Assembly (NCBI GenBank): GCA_013911745.1
Contig: JACESO010000022.1
Coordinates: 1 to 36,726, forward strand
Source of the DNA: Sphingobium sp.
GTDB lineage: Bacteria; Pseudomonadota; Alphaproteobacteria; Sphingomonadales; Sphingomonadaceae
Length of the DNA: 36,726 bases
Direction of reading: 5' to 3'
A program made the translations under genes and the position numbers. Shown piece after piece: positions 16,479-23,758 of the stretch (position 1 is the first letter of the stretch; every line of letters starts with the position of its first letter). Below the pieces are notes generated by a model. That model saw nothing but the letters and a program-made list of their open reading frames with translations, did not search any database and was not told where the DNA came from.

Positions 16479-17186
16479 ATGGGTTGGGAGATGCGCGATA
16501 AAGTTCTTCTGGCAAGCGCCGCCTTGCTTGCCCTTGGCACGGTCGCCGGCGGCTATCTGCTGGGAGATGGGCTGAAGCGGGCCAAGGCTGCCGATCGATC
16601 CGTCACCGTCCGTGGCTTGGCGGAAAAGGATGTGACCGCCGATCTTGCGACTTGGTCGATCAGCTATTCCGCCACCGGTTTCGACCTGCCCACCGTGCGG
16701 TCCGAAATCGACGCCAACACCCGCGAACTGCGCGCCTATTTCGAAGGCCTGGGCTTCAAGCCCGAAGAGTTGAAGCCTACGGGCGCTGGCGTCAATCAAT
16801 GGCTCAACAACGGGGTCAGCACCATCACCGTCACGCAACGCATGCTGTTGCGCACGACCGACATTGCCCGCGCGCAGAAGGCCGTGGCGCAGCAGTTCGA
16901 CCTCGTCCGACGTGGCGTGACGCTGCAGGAAGGATCGGGCATGCGCTACAGCTTCACCAAACTGAACGACATCAAGCCGCAGATGGTGGCCGCCGCCACC
17001 CGCGATGCCCGCAATGCGGCCGAACAGTTCGCAAAGGATTCCGGTGCGGGCGTCGGTGGCATCAAGAGCGCCACGCAGGGCTACTTCTCGATCGAAGCCC
17101 GCGATGGAGAGGGCGGGGAGGGCGGTAGCGACACGCCATACAAGAAGGTGCGCGTCGTCACCACGGTCGATTTCTACCTGCGCTAG
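16479..17186 (+). CDS. SIMPL domain (DUF541) periplasmic protein
   Basis: The 235-residue protein has an N-terminal hydrophobic anchor or signal (VLLASAALLALGTVAGGYLLG). The SIMPL/DUF541 domain follows: RSVTVRGLAEKDVTADLATWSISY, VNQWLNN..STITVTQRMLLRTTDI, MRYSFTKLNDIKPQMVAAATRDARNAAEQFA and the closing VRVVTTVDFYLR. Relatives include the oxidative-stress protein BP26 and YggE; the biochemical function is unknown. ATG 16479 is chosen for the AGAGGG eight bases upstream; GTG 16452 would add nine residues. Confidence 0.88.
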   Translation: MGWEMRDKVLLASAALLALGTVAGGYLLGDGLKRAKAADRSVTVRGLAEKDVTADLATWSISYSATGFDLPTVRSEIDANTRELRAYFEGLGFKPEELKPTGAGVNQWLNNGVSTITVTQRMLLRTTDIARAQKAVAQQFDLVRRGVTLQEGSGMRYSFTKLNDIKPQMVAAATRDARNAAEQFAKDSGAGVGGIKSATQGYFSIEARDGEGGEGGSDTPYKKVRVVTTVDFYLR

Positions 17187-17195
17187 CTCTCGCCT

Positions 17196-18083
17196 CTAGC
17201 GAGCGGGTGCGCCCTGCGGCGGAAGGCGGGACAGATTGTCCGCCGCCGCCTTGCCCGCCGGGCTGTCCGCCGCCAGCCGGACGGCCCGGTTCCAGGCGGA
17301 CCGGGCGATATCTTCCTGATCGGTCAGCATGGCGATGTTGCCTTCTTCCAGCGCAACGCTCGCGTCATCGGGCGCGAGCTGCACGGCGCGAGCGATATGG
17401 GCCTGCGCCAGCTTCATCTCTCCGGTGCGGCGGGCGAGCGTTGCCGACAGCAGCCAGGCGAGCGGATCCTTCGCCGCCTGCACCAGCGCCATGTCGATGG
17501 ACTCGCGTGCTGCCGCCAGATCGCCCTGCGCCACCAGCGCACGCGCGCGATCCAAGTGGATTTCACCCTTCTCCAGCCCGTCCGGCAGTCCGCGCGCGAG
17601 CGCGGCGTCGAAATCACCGCGCGCCTTGGCCGCATTGCCGCTTGCCAGCGCGGCATTGCCCGCCTGTGCCCAGAGGCGAGCGCCCTGCGCGATCTCGCCG
17701 CCCCGCTCGGCCTCCTCGGCAGCCTGCTCGAAGGCGACGATCGCCGGCGCCCAGCGCTCCGCGCGCGCATAGGCGAAGCCCATGCAGTGGCGCGCATAGA
17801 AGCTGCCCCCCTCGATGCGCCATTTCTCGGCAAAGTCGATGCCCGATTGCGGCGAGGCCATTGCGGCGTCGAGACATTGCTGGAAAGGGACGGCGAACTT
17901 TTCCGGCACCGGAATCCGGCCGTCGTCCCGCGCCGCCAGCGCTCCTTCAGCGGCGGCGGCGGTCGCGGACGCTGCGGATGGCGCGGCGGCCCGTTCCTCC
18001 TGCTTCTGCTTGCGGCTGCGGTTCATCACCGCTTCGATTTCAGGATCATAAGCCTGTAGCAGGAGGGGCAGGAAGAAGGGCAT
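17196..18083 (-). CDS. Tetratricopeptide-repeat protein
   Basis: The 295-residue protein has a short hydrophobic N-terminus (MPFFLPLLLQAY), a Lys/Glu then Ala-rich linker, and from about residue 95 a series of TPR helices (FYARHCMGFAYARAERWAPAIVAFEQA; ARLWAQAGNAALASGNAAKARGDFDAAL; DRARALVAQGDLAAARESIDMAL; PLAWLLSATLARRTGEMKLAQAHIARA). TPRs bind proteins; no partner can be named. ATG 18083 overlaps the stop of the hydrolase upstream (TGATG), so the two are coupled. Confidence 0.85.
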   Translation of the reverse strand: MPFFLPLLLQAYDPEIEAVMNRSRKQKQEERAAAPSAASATAAAAEGALAARDDGRIPVPEKFAVPFQQCLDAAMASPQSGIDFAEKWRIEGGSFYARHCMGFAYARAERWAPAIVAFEQAAEEAERGGEIAQGARLWAQAGNAALASGNAAKARGDFDAALARGLPDGLEKGEIHLDRARALVAQGDLAAARESIDMALVQAAKDPLAWLLSATLARRTGEMKLAQAHIARAVQLAPDDASVALEEGNIAMLTDQEDIARSAWNRAVRLAADSPAGKAAADNLSRLPPQGAPAR

Positions 18084-18841
18084 CAAGGATTTCCCGGCAA
18101 GGCTTCGATCGTGCGGATCAGCAGGGCGATGTCGCTTTCGCGCGACAGGCGGTGGTCGCCGTCCTTAACCAGCAGCGTCTGCACGTCGGATGAACGCAGT
18201 CGCGCCGCCGTACGCAGCGCGATCTCCCATGGCACGTCGGCGTCCTGCTGCCCGTGGAGCAGCCGGACCGGGCAGTCGATGGCGATCTCGCCGTCCAGCA
18301 ACCTGAGGCCCTGGCCGGATTTCCAGAAATCCAGCGTCGTCACATAGGGATCATCGCTATAGGCGGACGGTTCCTCGATCCGGCCGGCGGTGTGCAGCAG
18401 CGCCTTGTCCGCATCGGTGAAGCCCCATTCGGTGAAATCGGGTGCCGCAGCTATCCCCACCAGGGCACTCACCCGGTCCGGCCGCGCCAGCGCCACGAGC
18501 AGGGCGAGCCAGCCGCCCATTGACGATCCGACCAGGACAACCGGCCCTTCCGCAAGAGCGTCGATCAGCAGCAGCACATCGTCCCGCCAGCGCTCCAGCG
18601 TTCCATCGACGAACCGGCCCTCGCTCGCGCCGCATCCAGAATAATCGAGACGCAGCATCGCCCGGCCCTGCACGCCGGCCCATGCGTCCAGCGCGGCCGC
18701 CTTGCCGCCCTCCATGTCGGACATATAACCGGGCAGGAACATCAGTGTCGGCGTCGCGCCATCGCGATGGCGACAGGCCAGCCGCAGCCCATCCGGCCGG
18801 GTGAAGAAGGCAGGGGAGGCTGAGGCCGCGTCGTTCGCCAT
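18083..18841 (-). CDS. Alpha/beta hydrolase
   Basis: The 252-residue protein has the alpha/beta-hydrolase fold with nucleophile S107 in VGSSMGG, oxyanion region LPGYMSD, a likely acid Asp in GQQDADVPW and His in DGDHRLS. LRLDYSGCGASEG precedes the nucleophile strand, resembling the ABHD10/short-lid esterase group. The substrate is unknown. The start at 18841 has AAGGAT six bases upstream. The longer frame upstream would run antisense through the tRNA-Leu gene and is rejected. It is the first gene of a two-gene operon with the TPR gene. Confidence 0.88.
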   Translation of the reverse strand: MANDAASASPAFFTRPDGLRLACRHRDGATPTLMFLPGYMSDMEGGKAAALDAWAGVQGRAMLRLDYSGCGASEGRFVDGTLERWRDDVLLLIDALAEGPVVLVGSSMGGWLALLVALARPDRVSALVGIAAAPDFTEWGFTDADKALLHTAGRIEEPSAYSDDPYVTTLDFWKSGQGLRLLDGEIAIDCPVRLLHGQQDADVPWEIALRTAARLRSSDVQTLLVKDGDHRLSRESDIALLIRTIEALPGNP

Positions 18842-18923
18842 GGCATATCCTTCTGATCCGCAACGACCGAATCGACCGGACGGCAGCTTTTTGCAAGGGC
18901 GGGAAAAAAATGCCGCAGGCGCG

Positions 18924-18952
18924 TTGACAGGGTTGGAGGCACCAGTTAGAGG
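18924..18952 (+). promoter_or_regulatory. Promoter of tRNA-Leu
   Basis: A perfect -35 TTGACA (18924-18929) and a -10 TAGAGG (18947-18952) stand 17 bases apart. Transcription would start near 18959, ten bases before the tRNA. Confidence 0.75.
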
Positions 18953-18968
18953 CGCGCTCCTACCCCGT

Positions 18969-19055
18969 GCCCAGATGGCGGAATTGGTAGACGCACCAGC
19001 TTCAGGTGCTGGCGATCGCAAGGTCGTGGAGGTTCGAGTCCTCTTCTGGGCACCA
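18969..19055 (+). tRNA. tRNA-Leu, anticodon CAG
   Basis: The acceptor arm pairs GCCCAGA (18969-18975) with TCTGGGC (19045-19051), followed by an encoded ACCA. The anticodon loop CTTCAGGTG gives anticodon CAG, the T arm is GAGGTTCGAGTCCTC, and a long variable arm (around GGCGATCGCAAGGTCG) is typical of class II leucine tRNA. Length is 87 with CCA. An integrase gene starts about 160 bases past its 3' end, so the 3' part is the likely attachment core of the island. Confidence 0.97.
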
Positions 19056-19093
19056 TTTGTTCTTCCGGCAGCGTCCGGGAACGTCCCGAAAGT

Positions 19094-19114
19094 GGCTGAT
19101 TTCAGCCGTTTTTT
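19094..19114 (+). terminator. Rho-independent terminator after tRNA-Leu
   Basis: GGCTG and CAGCC pair across an ATTT loop (19094-19107) and are followed one base later by six T (19109-19114). It is 39 bases past the tRNA CCA end and on the integrase side of the presumed attachment core, so after integration the island would supply the tRNA's terminator. Confidence 0.7.
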
Positions 19115-19217
19115 GTGCTAAGACCGTCCGGTCAAATCCGGGCTGATCCGGCACCAATCGGGAACAAATATGGTATCCTGCATGGTATCGAAGGCCCCTT
19201 ATGGACGGGCCGATACC

Positions 19218-20441
19218 ATGGGAAAACTCTTCGCTACCACCGTCACGAGCGCCAGGCCGAGGGAGCGCGAATACAAGCTCACCGACGGCGCCGGCCTCTA
19301 TCTCCTCGTCAAGCCGAACGGCCGCAAGCTCTGGCGGCTGAACTATACCTATCTCGGCAAGCAGCGCACGCTTTCCTTCGGCGCCTGGCCCGACGTCGGC
19401 CTCGCCGACGCGCGCGAGCGGCGCGACGAGGCGCGCAAGCTGATCGCCGCCGGCCTCGATCCCTCGCACGAAGCCAAGCTCGCCGAGGCGCGCGCGATGC
19501 TGTCCGAGGAAAACAGCTTCAAGTTGGTCGCCGAGGAATGGGTCGCCAAGCAGGAACGCGAGGGCATGTCGGAGGTCACGCTCAGCAAGATCCGCTGGCT
19601 GCTCGCCAAGGCCTATCCCAGGATCGGCAACCGCCCCGTCGCCAAGATCACCGCCCAGGAAGTGCTTGCCGTGCTCCGTTCGATCGAGGCAACCGGCCGA
19701 TATGAAAGCGCGCGGCGGATGCGCAGCGTTCTCAGCCGCGTGTTCCGCTATGCGATTGCCACCACGCGGGCCGAAATTGATCCGGCCCGTGACCTGCGCG
19801 GCGCGCTGACCGTACCCAAGGCAAAGCATCTCGCAGCCATCACCACGCCCAAGGGCGCCGGTGAACTCATGCGCGCGATCGAGGGTTACACCGGCCACGC
19901 CATCACCCTGTTCGGGCTCAGGCTGTCGGCCCATCTGTTCGTCCGCCCCGGCGAGCTGCGTCAGGCCGAGTGGAGCGAATTCGACTTCGACCGCTCGGTC
20001 TGGAACATCCCCGAGCAGAAGATGAAGATGCGACGGCCGCACCGCGTGCCGCTGTCCACGCAGGTGACCGCGCTTTTCGAGCAGCTCTGGGAGCTGACGG
20101 GCACAGGACGATATTGCTTTCCCTCTTTCCGCTCGCCGCGTCGACCGATGTCCGAGAACACGGTCAACGCGGCCCTTCGAGCGCTCGGGTTCGGCCAGGA
20201 GGAGATGACGGCGCACGGCTTCCGGGCGATGGCAGCGACGCTGCTCAACGAAACGGGCAAGTTCAATCCGGACGCCATCGAGCGCCAACTCGCCCATATG
20301 GAGACCAACGCCATACGGCGTGCCTACACGCGCGGCGAATATTGGGACGAGCGCGTGCGGATGATGCAGTACTGGTCGGATCAGCTCGACGAGATGCGCG
20401 ACGGCGCAAGGGTTCTGAAGCCTAATTTCCGACGCGCCTGA
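19218..20441 (+). CDS. Tyrosine recombinase/integrase of island type (DUF4102 N-terminus)
   Basis: The 407-residue protein has the N-terminal arm-binding domain of P4/CP4-57-type integrases (YKLTDGAGLYLLVKPNGRKLW, LSFGAWPDVGLADARERRDEARKLIAAGLDPS). A core-binding domain and the C-terminal catalytic domain follow. Catalytic residues by motif are R243 in VRPGELRQAEW, H333 and R336 in HGFRAMAAT, H360 in QLAHMETNAIRRAYTR and nucleophile Y370. It should cut and join DNA at the tRNA-Leu 3' end. ATG 19218 begins the family's usual MGKL; an in-frame ATG at 19170 would add 16 residues. It appears intact. Confidence 0.93.
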   Translation: MGKLFATTVTSARPREREYKLTDGAGLYLLVKPNGRKLWRLNYTYLGKQRTLSFGAWPDVGLADARERRDEARKLIAAGLDPSHEAKLAEARAMLSEENSFKLVAEEWVAKQEREGMSEVTLSKIRWLLAKAYPRIGNRPVAKITAQEVLAVLRSIEATGRYESARRMRSVLSRVFRYAIATTRAEIDPARDLRGALTVPKAKHLAAITTPKGAGELMRAIEGYTGHAITLFGLRLSAHLFVRPGELRQAEWSEFDFDRSVWNIPEQKMKMRRPHRVPLSTQVTALFEQLWELTGTGRYCFPSFRSPRRPMSENTVNAALRALGFGQEEMTAHGFRAMAATLLNETGKFNPDAIERQLAHMETNAIRRAYTRGEYWDERVRMMQYWSDQLDEMRDGARVLKPNFRRA

Positions 20442-20451
20442 GGCTCCCAAC

Positions 20452-21627
20452 CTAGCGATCACGGTAAGTCCTCTCCGTCACTTCAACGATCGACCGGAAG
20501 ACAGCGGACGAATCCTGTGTGAGGGGATCATAGGCCTGCACATGCCCTTGCGCCCATTCCAGCCACTCGGCGGCCGTCCTGCCGCCAATTTCCAATGAAG
20601 AGTCCGGCATCGCGGCACGCAGCGCCATGAGGAAATCCCGCGCCAGTCCCGCTTCGCGCCATCTGCCGGCCTGCTCGAGGAAGCATCGGAAGCGGTCGCG
20701 ATCGAGCTTGAGCTGCTGCGCCAACATCTGGCGCTTCCGTTCCTCTGTCTCCCGCAGTCGTTGCCGCTCTTCGGCCACTTCCCGGGCTGCGGCCATCATC
20801 GGGAATGCCGCAAGCACGGTCGCTAGTATGTCGCCCACCTTGTCCTCGATCATGCCCTTCGGGCCGTCCTGCCAGATGCGTGGCAAGTTGTCCGGCAACC
20901 GGCGCTTGATCTCGAAGACCAGCACATCCGTCTCGACCAGTTCTCGCCTGTATTGCCTGCCGGAGCCGTGCCACCGTCTCTCTTCGGCAGGGAGGAGCTG
21001 GCGCACTTCCTTGAGCTTGGGCCTCAGTTGAAATGCGATCTCGTCCTGTCCGCTCCGCGCAACGGGACCATGCCGGTCTGTCTCGGCAATGACGATCTTC
21101 TCTGCCTCAAAGGATTTGAACAGGGTGTCCAATATCCTGAGGCGACGCCGTTCGATCGGCGTGAAGGGCGCGGCCCGGACCGGCCGGTTGGGCCAGATAT
21201 CATAGACCAGCCGGCCCCTGGCGATCGCCTCCCTGCGATTTGCAAGCCAGCCGGCAATGATGGGGTGGGGATCCAAGAGCCGCTCCGCCACGCGCACCGC
21301 TTTGCCATTCTGGCGGGCCGCGGCAAGGGGGGCGTGCGCAGTTGACGACGCACCGCCATCCGGGTGCGGGGTGATTTCTATCCTCTCGTCCATGCCGGCT
21401 TTTGCGGGCGGCAAGGCCGGCACGGCGATCTCCCTGCCGGCCGCGACCTTGTTCCAGTGCCCAGGCCGAGGACGCGGGATATCGAAACGATCGCAGAGTT
21501 TGGCGAGACTTTGATCCGAGATGCCGAAGCGTCTTGCGAGGTGGCGGAGAGGTTCGGCCCAGACCAGGGCCTGAAGTTCGGTACGGGACAGCAATGCAGG
21601 GACCAACGGCGTGGTGGGCATATCCAT
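20452..21627 (-). CDS. Hypothetical island protein with N-terminal helix-turn-helix-like region
   Basis: The 391-residue protein begins with a region resembling a helix-turn-helix (LSRTELQALVWAEPLRHLARRFGISDQSLAKLCDRFDIPRPRPGHW). A long middle segment rich in Arg and Glu follows, then a likely coiled coil (REVAEERQRLRETEERKRQMLAQQLKLDRDRF) and a C-terminal domain with WLEWAQGHVQAYDPL. Proteins with this N-terminus are frequent cargo of integrative elements, but I know no function. ATG 21627 is used; a GTG at 21642 is an alternative. It is convergent with the integrase, ten bases apart. Confidence 0.75.
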   Translation of the reverse strand: MDMPTTPLVPALLSRTELQALVWAEPLRHLARRFGISDQSLAKLCDRFDIPRPRPGHWNKVAAGREIAVPALPPAKAGMDERIEITPHPDGGASSTAHAPLAAARQNGKAVRVAERLLDPHPIIAGWLANRREAIARGRLVYDIWPNRPVRAAPFTPIERRRLRILDTLFKSFEAEKIVIAETDRHGPVARSGQDEIAFQLRPKLKEVRQLLPAEERRWHGSGRQYRRELVETDVLVFEIKRRLPDNLPRIWQDGPKGMIEDKVGDILATVLAAFPMMAAAREVAEERQRLRETEERKRQMLAQQLKLDRDRFRCFLEQAGRWREAGLARDFLMALRAAMPDSSLEIGGRTAAEWLEWAQGHVQAYDPLTQDSSAVFRSIVEVTERTYRDR

Positions 21628-22178
21628 CGGACAGTCTTTCACTCCAAAGCCACATGCATGAGGACGCCGGAGGCTGCCGGGCCGCAGCCCAAAGCCGTTT
21701 CGCCATCATTCCATGACGCTTGGATTCAGAAGTACCCGACAAGAATGTTTCACCGGCAATGACGCCGCTCGATTTGAAGGATATTATGCCTGTTCAGCGC
21801 CTTAAATCGCCTTGTTCCGCAGAGCCGGGCTTGCGTCTTGGATGACCTGCAATAAGCTGAAGGCGCGCCATCGATGCATGGCGCCGAGGCGTGAGAACCT
21901 CGTGCGAGATGAAATGGATCCGCCATCGTGCGGCCGGGTGGCCGACGCGCATGTCCAAGCCGTTCGCGGCCAAAGGCGTTGGCGCATGTGCTCGTGCATG
22001 TTCTCAACACCCGGCTTTCGCCGGCATCGCCTCGCCAGAGCGAGGAGATGTGATCGATGCGATCCACAGCCAGGATCGGCGCACTGCGCCGCAAGCCATG
22101 CGGCCTGCGCTAGAAGCGGCCCGCTTGCCGATCGACGAAGGCGAGCCGCTGCCGCCGGCGCATGATCGCGTGACATCG
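21628..22178. other. Divergent intergenic region upstream of the sigma-factor operon
   Basis: About 550 bases lie between the start of the minus-strand hypothetical gene and the ATG of the ECF sigma gene. Open frames cross it, one being continuous with the sigma frame from 21891, but their predicted residues look random and no ribosome-binding site supports them. Composition is less GC-rich from 21700 to 21850. It presumably holds two divergent promoters; I could not identify their elements. Confidence 0.4.
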
Positions 22179-22676
22179 ATGGCGCCGACCATCGATGAAT
22201 TGTACCGAGCTGAAAGGCCACGGCTCCTGCGTTTCCTCGATCGTCGCGCCCCTGACGACCGCGCCGAGGAGATCGTCCAGCAGGTCTTCACTCGTCTTGT
22301 CGCGCGCGCGCAGACCGATGCCGTCGCGATTCATTCGCCCGGAGCCTATCTGCGCGAGGCCGCGCACAATCTCCTGCGCGATCACGCCCGCGCCGCCGCT
22401 CGCAATCACCAGTCCCAGCATGTGCCGATCGACGACGTCGAAATTGGAAGCGGGGATCCTGTCGCCGCGTTGGAAGCGCGCGACCGCCTTGCCCGTATCG
22501 AACAGGCCGTCCTGCGCCTCAAGCCGCTGACCCGGCAAATATTTCTCGCGTGCCGCCTTGATGGCTATAGTTACGCCGAAATCGCGAAACAGACGGGACT
22601 AAGCGTGCGAGGCGTGGAAAAGCAGATGAGCCGGGCCATCAAGCAACTGGGGCGGCACCTCAGCGATCATGGCTGA
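22179..22676 (+). CDS. ECF RNA polymerase sigma factor, FecI type
   Basis: The 165-residue protein has sigma region 2 (YRAERPRLLRFLDRRAPDDRAEEIVQQVFTRLVAR, then GAYLREAAHNLLRDHAR) and region 4 (RIEQAVLRLKPLTRQIFLACRLDGYSYAEIAKQTGLSVRGVEKQMSRAIKQL). FecI-type factors are released by a FecR protein when a TonB receptor binds its ligand. The next two genes supply exactly those partners. ATG 22179 gives the family length; the open frame extends upstream without conserved residues. Its last eight bases overlap the fecR-like start. Confidence 0.92.
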   Translation: MAPTIDELYRAERPRLLRFLDRRAPDDRAEEIVQQVFTRLVARAQTDAVAIHSPGAYLREAAHNLLRDHARAAARNHQSQHVPIDDVEIGSGDPVAALEARDRLARIEQAVLRLKPLTRQIFLACRLDGYSYAEIAKQTGLSVRGVEKQMSRAIKQLGRHLSDHG

Positions 22677-23658
22677 CGAAGTCCATGCCATTCCGCGCGC
22701 TATCCGGGATGCCGCCGGGGACTGGCTGGCGCACCGGCAGGAACCTGCTCGACCAGATGTCGAGCGGGCCTTCGCCGTCTGGATGGATGCCGATCCGCGT
22801 CATCGGATCGCCTATGAACAGGCGGAGCGTCACTGGCGGGAGAGCCGCTTGCTGGCCGACAGCGAGGTGGGCCGCACGAGGAAGCTGGTTCGCGCACCCT
22901 TCCTGATGCGGCACAGCACCCATGTTGCGGCTGCCAGCCTTGGCGTAGTCGTCCTGCTCGGGATCGGCGGTGTCGGCTTGTTGCGATATGGATCCCCCCT
23001 CGAACTGGTTTCTCCGGCGCAAGCCGCGACCTATGAGACCGCGCTGGGCGAAATAAGGACCATATCGCTGGCGGACGGATCGCAGCTCACGCTCGACACC
23101 GCCACGCGCGTGCGTGTCACCCTTTCCGCGAGCGAGCGGAAGGTCTCGCTGGAACGAGGCCGCGCGCGCTTTCGCGTTGCGCCAGACAGCAAGCGACCCT
23201 TCATCGTGACGGTTTCCGGCGGCACTGTCGTTGCACGAAGCACGCTGTTCGACGTCAGCGTGGAAAGCGGAAGTCTCGTGGTGGCCGTGATCGAGGGGCG
23301 GGTCGATCTCACCACCACAAGTGACGCAGCCTCCCATCCAGCCCGAACGCTTGCCGCAGGGCAGACCGCAGACCTGGGCAACGCCGACACGCCCCGTCCC
23401 ACGTTGCCGGCCGAAACCCAATGGGTGTCCGGCATGCTGGCGCTGGACAGCGGCCCGCTTGGCGAGGCCGTCGCCGCCATCAACCGCTACAACCGCATCC
23501 AGATACGCCTTGCCGATCCTGGGCTGGCCCGCCTGTCGGTTACCGGCGCATTCCAGGTGCGCAATCCGGACGCGTTCGCCCGGGCCGTGGCGGCGACTTT
23601 CGGGCTCGGTATCGACCGAACCGATCCGGGCATGATCCTTCTTCGCCGCGCTCCGTAG
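22669..23658 (+). CDS. FecR family anti-sigma/sigma regulator
   Basis: The 329-residue protein begins with a cytoplasmic DUF4880-like domain (RDAAGDWLAHRQEPARPDVERAFAVWMDADPRHRIAYEQAERHW). One membrane helix follows (about residues 84-106, VAAASLGVVVLLGIGGVGLL). The periplasmic FecR domain comes next (YETALGEIRTISLADGSQLTLDTATRVRV, ERGRARFRV, TVVARSTLFDVSVESGSLVVAVIEGRVDL) and a secretin/TonB N-terminal-like end. It should hold the ECF sigma factor until signalled by the STN domain of the downstream receptor. It overlaps the sigma gene by eight bases. Confidence 0.93.
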   Translation: MADEVHAIPRAIRDAAGDWLAHRQEPARPDVERAFAVWMDADPRHRIAYEQAERHWRESRLLADSEVGRTRKLVRAPFLMRHSTHVAAASLGVVVLLGIGGVGLLRYGSPLELVSPAQAATYETALGEIRTISLADGSQLTLDTATRVRVTLSASERKVSLERGRARFRVAPDSKRPFIVTVSGGTVVARSTLFDVSVESGSLVVAVIEGRVDLTTTSDAASHPARTLAAGQTADLGNADTPRPTLPAETQWVSGMLALDSGPLGEAVAAINRYNRIQIRLADPGLARLSVTGAFQVRNPDAFARAVAATFGLGIDRTDPGMILLRRAP

Positions 23659-23758
23659 GACGTTTCGACCCTTCACTGAAAAATCTGTCGTGGGTTTTCA
23701 CAACCCGGCGTCTCCCCGCCAACCAGCCACGACGTGGCCAGGGGGGAGACACAGGATA

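Noticed and set aside
21891..22178. N-terminal extension of the ECF sigma factor
   Set aside because: The frame is open but its residues do not resemble sigma region 2, which begins just after ATG 22179.
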